Source of the DNA: Gracilibacillus kekensis
GTDB lineage: Bacteria > Bacillota > Bacilli > Bacillales > Amphibacillaceae
DNA length: 64,000 nt
Reading direction: 5' to 3'
Assembly: GCF_900143085.1 (NCBI RefSeq)
Contig: NZ_FRCZ01000006.1
Location: forward strand, 169,761-233,760
Positions 53,701-61,940 of the stretch are shown in pieces (positions within the stretch are counted from its first letter, which is position 1; every line of letters starts with the position of its first letter). Position numbers and translations under genes: made by a program. Under the pieces are notes generated by a model. It saw nothing but the letters and a program-made list of their open reading frames with translations. It did no database searches and was not told the DNA's origin.

Positions 53701-53875
53701 ATTACAGAAGCAGAATTTTCAGAAAATGAATGGCTATTACTTGCAGTGATAGTTAGGATATAATAACTTATTAGATGGAGTGAATTTTTCAGATCACTAC
53801 AGGAATATCTGATTTCATGGTAAAATAGAGTATGGAATCATACATAGTGATAAAAGAAAAGGAGCGAATAAGACA

Positions 53876-55297
53876 ATGGCAAAACAACAATTTGGTGTGA
53901 TAGGTCTTGCTGTAATGGGTAAAAACCTAGCGTTAAACGTTGAAAGCAGAGGATACTCTTTATCAGTATTTAATAGAACTTATCAAAAAACAGAAGATTT
54001 CTTAAATAATGAAGCAAAGGGAAAAAATTTCATTGGCGCAAAAACAATTGAGGAATTTGTTGAATCATTAGAAAAACCACGCAAAATTATGCTAATGGTA
54101 CAAGCAGGTCCAGCAACAGATGCAACGATCGCTTCATTAAAACCACTACTTGATGAAGGAGATATCTTAATTGATGGTGGTAACACATTCTTTAAAGATA
54201 CCATCCGTCGTAATGCAGAACTAGATGAATCAGGTATCCATTTCATTGGAACTGGTGTTTCTGGTGGGGAAGAAGGAGCACTTAAAGGACCTTCGATCAT
54301 GCCAGGTGGGCAAAAAGAAGCGTATGAAAAAGTAGCACCTATTTTTGAAGCTATCTCTGCAAAAGTAGAGGGCGACCCTTGTGTAACATACATTGGTCCA
54401 AACGGTGCAGGACACTACGTGAAAATGGTACACAACGGTATTGAATATGGTGACATGCAATTAATCGGTGAAGCATACTTCATCATGAAGCATGTTCTTG
54501 GATTAGATGCAGATGAACTACATGAAGTATTTAAAGAATGGAACAAAGGTGAACTTGACAGTTACCTAATCGAAATCACAACAGATATCTTTAAGAAAAA
54601 AGATAAAGAAACAGGAAAACCAATGGTAGACGTAATCCTTGATACTGCTGGTCAGAAAGGTACAGGTAAATGGACAAGCCAAAGCTCACTAGACTTAGGT
54701 GTGCCATTACCAGTAATCACAGAATCTGTATTTTCACGTTTCATTTCAGCAATGAAAAAAGAGCGTGTAGCAGCAAGCAAAGTATTACAAGGACCATCTG
54801 CACAGGACAAACCATATGAAGGTGACAAAGATGAGCTTGTAGAGGCAATTCGCAAAGCACTTTATATGAGTAAAATCGTTTCCTATGCACAAGGTTTTGC
54901 ACAAATGCGTGCAGCTTCTGAAGAAAATGACTGGAACTTACGTTATGGTGACATCTCCATGATCTTCCGTGGTGGATGTATCATTCGTGCCCAGTTCCTG
55001 CAAAAAATTAAAGAAGCATATGACCGCGATCCTGCTTTAGCGAATCTATTATTAGATCCATATTTCAAAGAGATCGTAGAAAGCTATCAAACGTCATTAC
55101 GTAAAGTGCTTTCAATTGCAATGGAACGTGGTATTCCAGTTCCAGGTTTCGCAAGTGCCTTAGCATATTATGACAGCTATCGTACTGAGACGTTACCAGC
55201 TAACCTTTTACAAGCACAACGTGACTACTTCGGTGCCCATACGTATCAACGAATTGATAAAGAAGGCGTCTTCCACACAGAGTGGTTAGAAGATTAA
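53876..55297 (+). CDS. gnd: 6-phosphogluconate dehydrogenase, decarboxylating
   Basis: 473-residue enzyme of the oxidative pentose-phosphate pathway, converting 6-phosphogluconate to ribulose 5-phosphate with NADP+. N-terminal Rossmann motif [26 protein letters not shown] (the NRT suggests NADP), active-site block [21 protein letters not shown], and the catalytic Lys/Asn region [17 protein letters not shown]; the tail [15 protein letters not shown] is diagnostic. AAAAGGAG precedes the start. It lies 3.5 kb from zwf on the opposite strand, so both oxidative pentose-phosphate enzymes for 6-phosphogluconate formation and use are in the window. Confidence 0.96.
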   Translation: MAKQQFGVIGLAVMGKNLALNVESRGYSLSVFNRTYQKTEDFLNNEAKGKNFIGAKTIEEFVESLEKPRKIMLMVQAGPATDATIASLKPLLDEGDILIDGGNTFFKDTIRRNAELDESGIHFIGTGVSGGEEGALKGPSIMPGGQKEAYEKVAPIFEAISAKVEGDPCVTYIGPNGAGHYVKMVHNGIEYGDMQLIGEAYFIMKHVLGLDADELHEVFKEWNKGELDSYLIEITTDIFKKKDKETGKPMVDVILDTAGQKGTGKWTSQSSLDLGVPLPVITESVFSRFISAMKKERVAASKVLQGPSAQDKPYEGDKDELVEAIRKALYMSKIVSYAQGFAQMRAASEENDWNLRYGDISMIFRGGCIIRAQFLQKIKEAYDRDPALANLLLDPYFKEIVESYQTSLRKVLSIAMERGIPVPGFASALAYYDSYRTETLPANLLQAQRDYFGAHTYQRIDKEGVFHTEWLED

Positions 55298-55305
55298 TTA
55301 TATTG

Positions 55306-55336
55306 AAAAATCCCACATTGCTGTGGGATTTTTTTC
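55306..55336 (+). terminator. Rho-independent terminator of gnd
   Basis: AAAAATCCCACA (55306-55317) pairs with TGTGGGATTTTT (55322-55333) around a 4-base loop, followed by more T. Confidence 0.9.
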
Positions 55337-55439
55337 TTACGGACAAAAGTTAAGAAAATGATAGTTTTTTGTCCATAAGAAAGAATCTTATGGACAAAAT
55401 TAGTCTCATTAAGGAAATTTGTCCGTAAGTTATCTCTAT
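55336..55439. repeat. Twin hairpins from four copies of a 13-mer
   Basis: CTTACGGACAAAA (55336-55348), TTTTGTCCATAAG (55367-55379), CTTATGGACAAAA (55387-55399) and ATTTGTCCGTAAG (55427-55439) alternate in orientation. They can form two adjacent stems or, alternatively, pair outer with outer and inner with inner. Non-coding, between gnd and the antiporter gene. Confidence 0.6.
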
Positions 55440-55466
55440 ATCTAAACTAATAATCACTCAGCTGAA

Positions 55467-56942
55467 TTATTTGCCTTCCAACAGTTTCTTAACTTGTTTC
55501 TTATCTTTGTGGGAGACGAGAATAAATAATATATCATTTTCTTTGATAATGGTGTTGCCTGTGGGAGTCACTAATTGATTGTTTCGAATGATTGCACTAA
55601 TGGAAGTGTCTTTTGGAAAGTCGATATCAATTAAGGTTTTACCAATGAAATCTAGCTCTTCATTCACCTCATATTCAATCATTTCTGCATTAGCCTTCCC
55701 GATTGAAATGAGTTCCAAACTATGCATGGGCTCTGTCTTTTTTGGTCCAGTTAAATTTAATTTTTCAGCAAAAACAGAGATGGTGGACCCTTGAATGGCG
55801 GCAGAGATAAGAACGACGAAAAATACAACATTAAAAAATAGTTGGCCGTTCTCTATACCTGCAACTAGAGGAAAGGTTGCTAATACTATAGGTACTGCCC
55901 CTTTTAATCCGGCCCAAGAAAGAAACAGTTTTTCATTGAGCGAATAGTTAAGTTTTATGGTACTTAGAAAGACTGCGACAGGTCTAGCAAGTAGAATAAG
56001 TATTAACGAAATAACTAATCCTTTCCAAATGATATCCCAAGCAAATAAGTCGCTAGGAAATACCAGCAAACCAAGGATCGTAAACATTAGTATTTGGGCA
56101 ATCCAGGCGAACCCTTCATTAAATCGGAAAATGGAATGGCGATATGCTATTTCAGAATTGCCCATAAAAACGGCAGTTACGTAAACAGATAAAAGCCCAC
56201 TAGCTTGCGTAACGTCTGCTAAACTAAACGTCAATAGTGCAAAAGCAAGTGCGAAGACTGGATAAAGTCCACTGGAATCTAATTTGATTTTGTTAATGGA
56301 ATAAACAGCGATGGCACCCATAGCTAAGCCGATCACAATCCCCATAATCATCTGCCAAAAGAATGAACCGATTAACATTAAATAAGAGGCGTGATCATTT
56401 GTAATTAATTCTATAAATGAAATGGTCAGGATCATAGCCATCGGATCGTTGGAGCCTGATTCTGCTTCAAGTGTGGATTCTATTTTGTTTTTAATATTTT
56501 GCCCTTTTAATACAGCAAATACAGCAGCTGCATCCGTAGAGCCAACAATAGCACCAAATAAAAAGCCTTCTAGCCAACTAACATCCAAAATAAATTTAGC
56601 TGCAACTGCAACTAATACTGAAGTGAGTACAACACCGAGTGTTGCTAGAGATATCGAGGGTCCAATTACAGGGCGGATATCGCTCCATTTTGTCTGAAGT
56701 CCACCTTCAAATAATATGATGATAAGAGCTACCATCCCAATAAGTTGTGCAAGACTATAATCACTAAAATAAATAAAGTCAAGACCATCACTTCCAATTA
56801 ACATACCTAAACCGATATATAAAATTAAGACGGGAACACCGATACGACTTGAAAATTTGGTTGTTATCACACCCAGGATAAACAAAAGTCCGATAAAAAA
56901 AATAAAATAATCTGTAATTACTGTGTCACTAAACAAAAGCAT
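55467..56942 (-). CDS. K+(Na+)/H+ antiporter, CPA1 NhaP2 type with TrkA-C domain
   Basis: 491-residue antiporter. Residues 1-390 carry twelve to thirteen helices with the CPA1 motif GAIVGSTDAAAVFAVLKGQNIKNKIESTLEAESGSNDPMAMIL (about 132-174, including the ion-binding Asp pair region) and LSWAGLKGAVPIVLATFPLVAG. The C-terminal part (about 405-490) is a TrkA-C regulatory domain (IEYEVNEELDFIGKTLIDIDFPKDTSISAIIRNNQLVTPTGNTIIKENDILFILV). It would exchange K+ or Na+ for protons for pH or osmotic homeostasis. GAGAGGAG precedes the ATG, and a tyrosine-recombinase gene ends 10 bases upstream on the same strand. Confidence 0.9.
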   Translation of the reverse strand: MLLFSDTVITDYFIFFIGLLFILGVITTKFSSRIGVPVLILYIGLGMLIGSDGLDFIYFSDYSLAQLIGMVALIIILFEGGLQTKWSDIRPVIGPSISLATLGVVLTSVLVAVAAKFILDVSWLEGFLFGAIVGSTDAAAVFAVLKGQNIKNKIESTLEAESGSNDPMAMILTISFIELITNDHASYLMLIGSFFWQMIMGIVIGLAMGAIAVYSINKIKLDSSGLYPVFALAFALLTFSLADVTQASGLLSVYVTAVFMGNSEIAYRHSIFRFNEGFAWIAQILMFTILGLLVFPSDLFAWDIIWKGLVISLILILLARPVAVFLSTIKLNYSLNEKLFLSWAGLKGAVPIVLATFPLVAGIENGQLFFNVVFFVVLISAAIQGSTISVFAEKLNLTGPKKTEPMHSLELISIGKANAEMIEYEVNEELDFIGKTLIDIDFPKDTSISAIIRNNQLVTPTGNTIIKENDILFILVSHKDKKQVKKLLEGK

Positions 56943-56951
56943 ACTCCTCTC

Positions 56952-57494
56952 TTATAAATTAATATCTATTTTAATTGGGGTGGAAACTTCCTTATTCAGT
57001 CCAATATAGTGTAAAGTTTCCGAAGTAGACGAGTGTCCATAAATATCTCTTATCAAAGATATCGCAATGCCTTGTTTATAGGCATGATATCCAAACGTCT
57101 TCCTTAACGTGTGGATGCCAACTTTATCTGTCAAGCCAATTTCACGAGCGGCATGATTAATAATACGATAAGCTTGTTGTCTCGTAATTGGCTTGCCACT
57201 GCTTTTTGTTTGGAATAAATAATCTTCTCCATATAACGAAGAAGTGGACAAATAGTTGTCAATTGCAATATAAACATTCGTATTTAAGTAGATAGGTGAT
57301 AGAGCTGACAGGAATTCCCGGGGTTGAATTCCGTCCCACACTTGATGGACTTTTAATGTAAGCAGGTCGTTAATTCGCATACCTGTGTTTATTTCAAGTA
57401 CAAACAACAGATAATCACGAGCGGATTTTTGTTTTAAAAAGGATTTGAATAGATTAATTTGTTCTTTCGTTCTAATCGGATGGACAAACTCCAT
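56952..57494 (-). CDS. Short tyrosine recombinase, possibly lacking catalytic Lys
   Basis: 180-residue protein containing only the catalytic domain of a tyrosine recombinase; the N-terminal core-binding domain is reduced to about 20 residues. Arg I is in NTGMRINDLLTLK (about residue 43), the HxxR pair in HTLRKTFGYHAYKQG (about 128-131), the second His in IYGHSSTSETLHYIGL, whose Tyr is the nucleophile. Where relatives have a KTGK beta-hairpin with the catalytic Lys, this protein reads REFLSALSPIYLNTNVYIA with no Lys. ATG 57494 has AGGAG nine bases upstream; a GTG three codons earlier touches it. It sits between the antiporter gene and repeat copy C; no attachment sites or other mobile genes are visible. 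It may be a domesticated or inactive relative. Confidence 0.8.
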   Translation of the reverse strand: MEFVHPIRTKEQINLFKSFLKQKSARDYLLFVLEINTGMRINDLLTLKVHQVWDGIQPREFLSALSPIYLNTNVYIAIDNYLSTSSLYGEDYLFQTKSSGKPITRQQAYRIINHAAREIGLTDKVGIHTLRKTFGYHAYKQGIAISLIRDIYGHSSTSETLHYIGLNKEVSTPIKIDINL

Positions 57495-57570
57495 ATATTT
57501 CACTCCTGTATGTTACTTAACCTAATTTTATCATATGTTATGTAACGTATAAAATGATAAGCAAACAAAA

Positions 57571-58040
57571 AGAAGCTGGGACAAAAGAATTTTATCATTA
57601 AAAAATCCAAACGACTCGATTACCAAATCGTTTGGATTAATATGCGTATTTGGAACTGATAATACTATCAACGAATTTTTTACATGAGAGAAATGGCATA
57701 ATACTAGTTAATGCTCGAGTTGTAGAATATCAAATTAGCTTAGGCGTCCGCTTCCACTCCTACGGGATGTTTTTTCCACGTTGCCAACTGACCGTAATCC
57801 CATTCTTGGAATTTTCGTAAAGCCAAAAAAGAACCAATGGGATACTGTCAGTAACAACCTGATAAGTTTCGCTAACAGTCAGTGGTAAAACCCCACTGAT
57901 TGTAGTCTCACTTTATCCGAAGATCCACTTTGGTAAGCGATCTTTGCTTGCCAAAGTTAGCTGAGGAGAAAAACCCGTGGAAAGGGAAGCGGACAAGCCG
58001 TAGCGGTTTCTAAGCGCAAACAACATGTCAAAATTACCCC
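57571..58040. repeat. Mirrored hairpin element, copy C (H1 missing, H2 interrupted)
   Basis: The left end GCTGGGACAAAAG with ATCCAAACGA/TCGTTTGGAT hairpin is present. H1 is absent: the left flank joins directly to H2 (57738-58009), which opens GCTTAGGCGTCCGCTTCCACTCC and closes GGAAGCGGACAAGCCGTAGC. The outer stem GTCCGCTTCC/GGAAGCGGAC is perfect. The inner arm is split by about 140 bp of unrelated repeat DNA. The 57504-58063 gap has no gene that I can support. Confidence 0.8.
57778..57917 (+). repeat. S2-type repeat nested inside copy C
   Basis: About 140 bp inserted within the stem of H2, between TTTTTTCC and TTTATCCGAAGATCCAC; TCC may be a short target duplication. It has its own inverted segments (ATCCCATT with AATGGGAT) and ends with CCTGATAAGTTTCGC, CAGTCAGTGG, CCCCACTGATTGTAGTCTCAC, the 3' signature of family S2. 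Confidence 0.6.
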
Positions 58041-58063
58041 AATGAATTTATATTTTATTATAT

Positions 58064-58684
58064 TTAGTGTTCTTCAAATAACAAAACACGAGCCGGTGCT
58101 GCTTCAGTTCCGACTAATTTCAGCGGTGCTGCTATCATAAAATATTCACCCGGGGTAATATCTTTTAAACGTAGACCTTCGATAATAATAATATCGTGGC
58201 TGAATAAAGTTCTGTGTGTAGGATTACCTTCTTGAGAACGTTCGATTCCTAAAGTATCAATGCCAATCCCCTCAATACCTAACTCTTTCAAGTATTCAGC
58301 ACCATCTTCTTTCAAAAAGATAAAGTTAAAGTCAAAGGAAGGCTCATCGTAATACGAGTTTTTCGTTTTGCATAGAATAAAATCACCTTTTTCTATCGAA
58401 TGCGCTTCCAAATCAGAACTCGTGATGCCATCGTTTACATCTTCTAAATCAATAACTTTCACTTTACGTACTAATCTTTCTAACTGAATCGTTTCAAAAG
58501 TATCAGCATCATTAATCATATGGAGAGGGGCGTCAATATGTGTACCAGTATGTAAGCCGATATGTGCCGTTGTACTTGTCACATGACCACTCGTGTTCCT
58601 ATCAAAAACAGGTTTGGCTCCTTCTATATCTTCCCAAACTTGCATGTCAGGATGAACTTCCATTGAAATATCATAAAACTTCAT
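58064..58684 (-). CDS. Cyclase family protein (kynurenine formamidase-like)
   Basis: 206-residue metal-dependent hydrolase of the cyclase/KynB fold (PF04199). The metal-binding motif HTGTHIDAPLHM (about residues 44-55) is intact; it is preceded by FYDISMEVHPDMQVWEDI and followed by IERSQEGNPTHRTLFSHDIIIIEGL. Relatives hydrolyse N-formylkynurenine or similar amides, but no tryptophan-degradation gene is nearby, so the substrate is open. AAAGGAG precedes the ATG. It lies downstream of zwf on the same strand with a terminator between them. Confidence 0.83.
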   Translation of the reverse strand: MKFYDISMEVHPDMQVWEDIEGAKPVFDRNTSGHVTSTTAHIGLHTGTHIDAPLHMINDADTFETIQLERLVRKVKVIDLEDVNDGITSSDLEAHSIEKGDFILCKTKNSYYDEPSFDFNFIFLKEDGAEYLKELGIEGIGIDTLGIERSQEGNPTHRTLFSHDIIIIEGLRLKDITPGEYFMIAAPLKLVGTEAAPARVLLFEEH

Positions 58685-58706
58685 GTTAACACTCCTTTAA
58701 TTATTA

Positions 58707-58745
58707 TAAAAAAGCAATCAATCAAAGAAATATTGATTGATTGCT
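58707..58745 (-). terminator. Rho-independent terminator of zwf
   Basis: AGCAATCAATCA and its complement (58713-58724 with 58734-58745) form a 12-bp stem; on the minus strand TTTTTT follows. Confidence 0.85.
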
Positions 58746-58752
58746 AATTGAT

Positions 58753-60234
58753 TTAATCTTTTGTTACGTCCCACCATTCGAAGCCATCATTGTGTAATAA
58801 TTGATCTGCTTCTTTTGGTCCGTTGCTGCCTGAAGCATAGTTAGGGAAATCCGCTTTTTTCTGAGACCATGCTTTGGCTATAACATCGGTGAATTTCCAG
58901 GATAATGCTACTTCATCCCAATGTGTGAAGTTGGTAGAATCACCACGCATACAATCATGTAAAAGGATTTCATATGCTTCTGGTGTGTTCATTTTATCAT
59001 CCGAATTATTATCATAGCTTAATGTGATCGGTGTTGAGGAAGCGTTATAGTCCCCTTTCTTGGCATTTACATGTAAGGTAATACCTTCATGTGGCTGTAC
59101 GTGAATCACTAAAAGATTAGACTTTGTCTCATGTTCTTTACCGTAATAAAGGTTCATCGGTAAATCTTTAAATTCTACTACAATTTCTGTTGATTTTTGC
59201 TTCATACGTTTTCCAGTTCGAAGATAGAATGGTACACCTGCCCAACGGAAATTATCGATCATTAGCTTTGCAGCAACAAACGTATCTGTATTAGATTCAG
59301 GGTCTACTCCGTTACCTTCTCGGTATGCCGGGAGTTCTTCCCCATTTACGAGTCCCTTATCATATTGTCCGCGAACAAAGTATTGTCCCACTTCGTCTTC
59401 ATTTAGAACACGTAATGCACGCAAAGCTTTTACTTTTTCACTGCGAATTTCCTCAGGTGTTAATTTTATCGGTGGATCCATTGCGATCAGTGCAAGCATT
59501 TGTAGCATATGGTTTTGCATCATGTCTTTTAGTGCGCCTGCACCATCGTAATAACGACCACGCTCTTCTACACCAAGTACTTCACTTGAAGTGATTTGAA
59601 TATTAGAAATGTATTGATTGTTCCAAAGTGGTTCAAATAGCGCATTTGCAAACCGAATGACTTCAATATTTTGAACCATTTCTTTTCCAAGATAATGATC
59701 AATGCGATAAATTTGATCTTCGGTAAATGCTTCCCGTATTTGATCATTTAATTCCTTCGCTGAGTGATAGTCATGGCCAAATGGTTTCTCGATAACTAAA
59801 CGAGTCCAACCTTTTGTTGTTGTTAGTCCTTCTGATTTTAAGTTTGCTGCAAGAGTGCCGAAAAAGTTCGGCGCCATTGAGAAATAAAAGAGACGATTTC
59901 CATCTGTATCATGCTTAGCATCCAATTCAGTAATCAAATTCTCTAGTTTCTCATAATGTTCAAGGTCTTGAATATCAAATGGATTGTAATGAAAGTGACT
60001 TGCGAACTCATCAGCATCGATATGATCATCATCGAAACTATCAATCGATTCTTTAACCTTGTCACGGAATATTTCATTTGTCCATGGACGTCTTGCTACA
60101 CCAATTACTGCGAAATTATCAGATAACTTTCCATTACGATAGAGTCGGTAAATGGAAGGGTAAAGTTTTCGATTTGCAAGATCCCCTGTTGCACCAAAAA
60201 TAACAATAACTGCTTTCGGGTTATTCGTTGTCAT
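58753..60234 (-). CDS. zwf: Glucose-6-phosphate 1-dehydrogenase
   Basis: 493-residue first enzyme of the oxidative pentose-phosphate pathway, making 6-phosphogluconolactone and NADPH. The nucleotide-binding motif IFGATGDLANRKLYPSIYRLY (about residues 12-32), the EKPFGHD segment, and the active-site signature RIDHYLGKEMVQN (about 177-189) are complete. Length is typical. AAGGTAG lies before the ATG. The upstream region (60235-60541) holds possible minus-strand promoter boxes (TTGACA near 60373) but no gene. Confidence 0.96.
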   Translation of the reverse strand: MTTNNPKAVIVIFGATGDLANRKLYPSIYRLYRNGKLSDNFAVIGVARRPWTNEIFRDKVKESIDSFDDDHIDADEFASHFHYNPFDIQDLEHYEKLENLITELDAKHDTDGNRLFYFSMAPNFFGTLAANLKSEGLTTTKGWTRLVIEKPFGHDYHSAKELNDQIREAFTEDQIYRIDHYLGKEMVQNIEVIRFANALFEPLWNNQYISNIQITSSEVLGVEERGRYYDGAGALKDMMQNHMLQMLALIAMDPPIKLTPEEIRSEKVKALRALRVLNEDEVGQYFVRGQYDKGLVNGEELPAYREGNGVDPESNTDTFVAAKLMIDNFRWAGVPFYLRTGKRMKQKSTEIVVEFKDLPMNLYYGKEHETKSNLLVIHVQPHEGITLHVNAKKGDYNASSTPITLSYDNNSDDKMNTPEAYEILLHDCMRGDSTNFTHWDEVALSWKFTDVIAKAWSQKKADFPNYASGSNGPKEADQLLHNDGFEWWDVTKD

Positions 60235-60451
60235 TAACTTTAACTACCTTTCTACATGTTTATTTACGAGTTTTCACGGTGCTAACCGTCCGTGAGTCTC
60301 CAAAGAATCGAAGTCTCACATTATACGCATATGTGTCACGATATGCTATAATTTTGTAACGACGTGTCAAAAAAATAATGGTACTATGTTATACTACCAT
60401 GTGTGAAAATGCATTTAAAATATTATACATGATAACATATAAACAGGTGTG

Positions 60452-60480
60452 TTGACGGAACTGTCATAAATATATACTAT
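60452..60480 (+). promoter_or_regulatory. Promoter of HAD-IIA gene
   Basis: TTGACG (60452-60457), 17-base spacer, TACTAT (60475-60480), about 60 bases before the start codon. A degraded S2-type fragment (GAAGTCTCACATTAT) lies at about 60300-60320. Confidence 0.6.
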
Positions 60481-60541
60481 CATTTATTGGGAAAATGACA
60501 AATGAAATACATGGAATTTTCAAAAAATTTAGGAGGAAATC

Positions 60542-61315
60542 ATGAAAAAATATAGCGGTTTTCTAATTGATTTAGATGGTACAGTTTATAAAGGTACTGA
60601 AAAAATAGTAGAAGCGATCGAATTCGTAAAAGAATTAGAATGTAAAAACTTGCCATACCTTTTTTTAACAAATAACTCTACCAAGCATCCCAGTGATGTT
60701 TCTGAAAAATTAGTTGATATGGGAGTTCCGAGTACTACAGAGCACGTTTTTACCACAAGTATGGCGACAGCTAGTTACATAAAAGAGCAAAATAGAGATG
60801 CAAAAGTTTATCCAATTGGTGAAGAGGGACTACATATGGCATTAGAAGAATGTGGTCTTGAAATCGTTGAAGAAAATGCAGATGTGGTTGTAATGGGGTT
60901 AGACCGTGACATTAATTATGAAAAATTAGCAAAAGGTGTGTTAAATATTCGTTCAGGAGCTTCGTTTGTGGCGACAAATGGTGATGTTGCTTTACCAACA
61001 GAACGTGGTTTTCTGCCAGGTGCAGGTTCGCTTATTTCGGTGCTATCCGTATCAACAGGTGTTCAACCGAAGTTTATCGGGAAGCCAGAATCAATTATTG
61101 TAGAACAAGCATTAGAAGTGTTAGGAACATCAAAAGAAGAGACGCTGATGGTTGGAGATAACTATGCAACAGATATCTTGGCAGGAATCAACGCTGGAAT
61201 TGATTCGTTATTAGTTCACACCGGAGTTACAACAAAAGAAGATTTAAAATCAATAGAAAAGCAGCCAACTTTCACGATCGACAGTTTAGCGGAATGGACA
61301 TTTGGTGAATGGTAA
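60542..61315 (+). CDS. HAD-IIA hydrolase (TIGR01457/NagD-like, YutF homologue)
   Basis: 257-residue phosphatase. Motif I is FLIDLDGTVYKGTEKI (about residues 6-21), motif II is LFLTNNSTKHPSDV, the C2A cap lies in the middle (VVMGLDRDINYEKL), and motifs III/IV are FIGKPESIIVEQAL and MVGDNYATDILAGINAGIDSLLVHTGV. This matches the Bacillus YutF/TIGR01457 group, which acts on sugar or nucleotide monophosphates. TAGGAGGAAATC sits immediately before the ATG. Followed by repeat copy D. Confidence 0.9.
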   Translation: MKKYSGFLIDLDGTVYKGTEKIVEAIEFVKELECKNLPYLFLTNNSTKHPSDVSEKLVDMGVPSTTEHVFTTSMATASYIKEQNRDAKVYPIGEEGLHMALEECGLEIVEENADVVVMGLDRDINYEKLAKGVLNIRSGASFVATNGDVALPTERGFLPGAGSLISVLSVSTGVQPKFIGKPESIIVEQALEVLGTSKEETLMVGDNYATDILAGINAGIDSLLVHTGVTTKEDLKSIEKQPTFTIDSLAEWTFGEW

Positions 61316-61320
61316 AAGAG

Positions 61321-61890
61321 ACAGGGACAAAAGAAATTTATAATTATAAACATCCAAACGATTAGGATAAACTTAGAATCGTTTGGATGTTTATGCGTAG
61401 TAGGAAGAAACTGCGACATAGCAGAAGTGGTAATTATGAGATTTTGCTTTGCAACCGCTTCGGCTTGCCCGTTTTCCTTTCCGCGGGTTTTTACCCTAAG
61501 CTAACTTTTCAAGCAAAATTCGCTTAAAAAGTTAGCTTAGGGTAAAAACATCCCGCAGGAGTGAAAACGAACGCATACGCTTTAAATGGATACTACAACT
61601 GTTGTCAAAGCTATCATTTGAACTTTCTATAGTATTTTATCTACATTATGCGATAGTGTCATTATTTAAATTCTTGCATCTATTGTAGCACTATAACTAG
61701 CGTAGGCGTTCGCTTCAACTCCTATGGGACTCGTTTTACCTGAAGATCCACTTTTCCATGCGGTTTTTGCTTGGAAAAGTTAGCTGAAGGGAAAACCCCA
61801 TGGAAAGGGAAGCGAACAAGCCGTAGCGGTTGTTACGCACAAATTTACTGTCAAAATGACTACATCATTTATTGCATAGTATCCTTATAT
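61321..61890. repeat. Mirrored double-hairpin element, copy D
   Basis: About 570 bp, the most complete copy. Left end GGGACAAAAG with a long ATCCAAACGATT/AATCGTTTGGAT hairpin. H1 at 61454-61582 has the perfect inner arm AAGCTAACTTTT...AAAAGTTAGCTTAGGG. H2 at 61700-61831 is the inverted form with stem GTTCGCTT/AAGCGAAC. Outer ends GAAACTGCGACATAGC (left) and GCATAGTATCCTTAT (right) are the positions mirrored in copies A and B. The in-frame reading of 61771-62223 runs through the element into the antisense of the next gene and is not credible. Confidence 0.82.
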
Positions 61891-61940
61891 CGCGTAACAT
61901 TACTTATAGTTTCGTTCGTATTTGTTGTTAAGAAAATTGG

